64,000 bases of DNA from positions 3,240,501 to 3,304,500 of the forward strand of contig NW_027478159.1 of NCBI RefSeq assembly GCF_051020975.1, read 5' to 3'. A model generated the notes under the pieces. That model did not search any database. It was not told where the DNA came from and was given only the letters and a program-made list of their open reading frames with translations. The translations under genes and the position numbers were made by a program. Below, in pieces: positions 61,661 to 64,000 of the stretch. Each line of letters starts with the position of its first letter. Positions within the stretch are counted from its first letter, which is position 1. The DNA comes from Osmia lignaria lignaria. Taxonomy: Eukaryota; Arthropoda; Insecta; Hymenoptera; Megachilidae.

Positions 61661-64000
61661 TTTTTTGATCAGATGCGTAGTTCTCGAGATATATCAAGAT
61701 ATTTAAAAGTTCCGAAGCCGCACCAACATAATAGAGATACAGAAACACCGTGGCCCCTTTCTTTGAGATAACTCTGCACTATTGCGAGCTGCAAATGCCA
61801 CTTCCAGCTTAGCTGTGCAGAAGAAGAACAACAAGAAGAAGAAATATCTCGAAATATGTCCGTCAGGCCCCTTCCCTTGAGATAAATCTGCAAATATCTC
61901 GGAAACGAAGAGAGCTATGGCAAAATGTTAAGAGACCTTTTTTGTAGAGAATTAAGTTTCCTACTTTTTATGTTCTATGATATTTTTCGATCAGAGGCGT
62001 AGTTCTCGAGATATATCAAGATATTTAAAAGTTCCGAAGCCGCACCAACATAATAGAGATACAGAAACACCGTGGCCCCTTTCTTTGAGATAACTCTGCA
62101 CTATTGCGAGCTGCAAATGCCACTTCCAGCTTAGCTGTGCAGAAGAAGAACAACAAGAAGAAGAAATATCTCGAAATATGTCCGTCAGGCCCCTTTCCAT
62201 GAGATAAATCTGCAAATATCTCGGAAACGAAGCGAGCTATGGCAAAATGTTAAGAGACCTTTTTTGTAGAGAATTAAGTTTCCTACTTTTCATGTTCTAT
62301 GATATTTTTTGATCAGATGCGTAGTTCTCGAGATATATCAAGATATTTAAAAGTTCCGAAGCCGCACCAACATAATAGAGATACAGAAACACCGTGGCCC
62401 CTTTCTTTGAGATAACTCTGCACTATTGCGAGCTGCAAATGCCACTTCCAGCTTAGCTGTGCAGAAGAAGAACAACAAGAAGAAGAAATATCTCGAAATA
62501 TGTCCGTCAGGCCCCTTCCCTTGAGATAAATCTGGAAATATCTCGGAAACGAAGAGAGCTATGGCAAAATGTGAAGAGTCCTTTTTTGTAGAGAATTAAG
62601 TTTCCTACTTTTTACGTTCTATGACATTTTTTGATCAGATGCGTAGTTCTCGAGATATATCAAGATATTTAAAAGTTCCGAAGCCGCACCAACAAAATAG
62701 AGATACAGAAACACCGTGGCCCCTTTCTTTGAGATAACTCTGCACTATTGCGAGCTGTAAATGCCACTTCCAGCTTAGCTGTGCAGAAGAAGAACAACAA
62801 GAAGAAGAAATATCTTGAAATATGTCCGTCAGGCCCCTTCCCTTGAGATATATCTGCAAATATCTCGGAAACGAAGCGAGCTATGGCAAAATGTTAAGAG
62901 ACCTTTTTTGTCGAGAATTATGTTTCCTACAATTTATGTTCTATGATATTTTTTGATCAGAAGCGTAGTTTTCGAGATATATCGAGATATTTAAAAGTTC
63001 CGAAGCCGCACCAACATAATAGAGATACAGAAACACCGTGGCCCCTTTCTTTGAGATGACTCTGCACTATTGCGAGCTGGAAATGCCACTTCCAGTTTAG
63101 CTGTGCAGAAGAAGAACAACAAGAAGAAGAAATATCTCGAAATATGTCCGTCAGGCCCCTTCCCTTGAGATAAATCTGCAAATATCTCGGAAACGAAGAG
63201 AGCTATGGCAAAATGTTAAGAGACCTTTTTTGTAGAGAATTAAGTTTCCTACTTTTCATGTTCTATGATATTTTTTGATCAGATGCGTAGTTCTCGAGAT
63301 ATATCAAGATATTTAAAAGTTCCGAAGCCGCACCAACATAATAGAGATACAGAAACACCGTGGCCCCTTTCTTTGAGATAACTCTGCACTATTGCGAGCT
63401 GTAAATGCCACTTCCAGCTTAGCTGTGCAGAAGAAGAACAACAAGAAGAAGAAATATCTCGAAATATGTCCGTCAGGCCCCTTCCCTTGAGATATATCTG
63501 CAAATATCTCGGAAACGAAGCGAGCTATGGCAAAATGTTAAGAGACCTTTTTTGTCGAGAATTATGTTTCCTACAATTTATGTTCTATGATATTTTTTGA
63601 TCAGAAGCGTAGTTTTCGAGATATATCGAGATATTTAAAAGTTCCGAAGCCGCACCAACATAATAGAGATACAGAAACACCGTGGCCCCTTTCTTTGAGA
63701 TGACTCTGCACTATTGCGAGCTGGAAATGCCACTTCCAGTTTAGCTGTGCAGAAGAAGAACAACAAGAAGAAGAAATATCTCGAAATATGTCCGTTAGGC
63801 CCCTTCCCTTGAGATAAATCTGCAAATATCTCGGAAACGAAGCGAGCTATGGCAAAATGTTAAGAGACCTTTTTTGTAGAGAATTAATTTTCCTACTTTT
63901 CATGTTCTATGATATTTTTTGATCAGATGCGTAGTTCTCGAGATATATCAAGATATTTAAAAGTTCCGAAGCCGCACCAACATAATAGAGATACAGAAAC
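61661..64000 (+). repeat. Array tail within the window, dispersed HOR units
   Basis: The unit at 62313-62634 (ATCTGGAAAT, GTGAAGAG, TACGTTCTATGACATT) and the two after it match 51371-52239 with a 10942-bp offset. TTTTGTCGAGAATTATG units follow at 62907 and 63552. A unit with CGATCAGAGGCG stands alone at 61987. The array continues past the end of the window. Confidence 0.8.

Larger units (their letters stand above)
1..64000 (+). repeat. Satellite DNA array, 322-bp monomer, about 199 head-to-tail copies
   Basis: The same unit recurs every 322 bp from the first base to the last, always in the same orientation. Landmarks such as TGATCA, CTCGAG, GCACCAACATAATAGAG and GAAGAAGAACAACAAG can be followed at this spacing throughout. 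From the landmark at 184 to the last one at 63601 there are 197 intervals, and the total is only 17 bp short of 197 x 322; identified 1-2 bp deletions account for all 17. Neighbouring units differ at a modest number of positions, mostly single substitutions shared by several units. No foreign insertion breaks the period. An array of this kind is normally heterochromatic and non-coding. Its chromosomal position and host cannot be read from the sequence, and I do not recognise the family. Confidence 0.99.

Noticed and set aside
184..63825. About 190 minus-strand frames of 65-87 codons as a giant multigene family
   Set aside because: They begin at TTG, are separated by exactly the satellite period, have no upstream gene signals, and appear or vanish with single-base accidents. 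Longer versions (for example 27867-28121, 40747-41001, 47790-48053) come only from loss of a flanking stop.
1..64000. CRISPR array
   Set aside because: There are no distinct spacers: the whole 322-bp unit is repeated, and units are far longer than CRISPR repeat plus spacer.
1..64000. Ribosomal spacer or tandem RNA gene cluster
   Set aside because: No rRNA, 5S, tRNA or histone gene sequence is present in the unit.

Overview
The whole 64 kb window is one uninterrupted satellite DNA array. A unit of 322 bp (about 39% G+C, counted on one unit) repeats head to tail in a single orientation, giving about 199 monomers. I found no unique sequence, no transposable element, no inverted segment, no RNA gene and no credible protein-coding gene. 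Both edges of the window lie inside the array, so its full length and flanks cannot be seen.

An array of this length and regularity points to eukaryotic constitutive heterochromatin (pericentromeric, centromeric or subtelomeric). A 322 bp unit is close to two nucleosome repeats and falls in the 300-360 bp class common in insects and plants. I do not recognise the family and cannot name the species; an arthropod is a guess only.

The monomer has internal structure. It contains an old imperfect direct duplication of about 50/68 bp, three or four copies of the octamer ATATCTCG (some inverted), a 49-nt two-stem inverted repeat, a (GAA)3(CAA)2(GAA)3-like tract, and three T-tracts. BclI (TGATCA) and XhoI (CTCGAG) sites occur in most units.

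Monomers fall into subfamilies defined by linked substitutions, and these are arranged in several different higher-order repeats (HORs). In order: a 5-mer and a 17-unit-distant copy (1-7.86 kb); a tandem 4-mer (7.85-10.42 kb); a recurrent three-unit motif (10.4-13.0 kb); alternating dimers (13.0-16.2 kb); a large segmental duplication pairing about 13.4-20.1 kb with 22.7-28.2 kb, with nested 5-mers; a tandem 8-mer (30.6-35.7 kb); a 3-mer and mosaic units (35.7-41.3 kb); a 6-mer (41.3-46.2 kb); mixed units (46.2-52.0 kb); and an 11-mer/8-mer family (52.0-64 kb). The pattern fits repeated unequal exchange plus local gene conversion. Net length change over 197 successive unit intervals is minus 17 bp, all from deletions of 1-2 bp.

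Nearly every monomer has a 74-codon open frame on the minus strand. It starts at TTG rather than ATG, its presence depends on single-base accidents, and it overlaps the structural motifs, so I treat it as a by-product of repetition.
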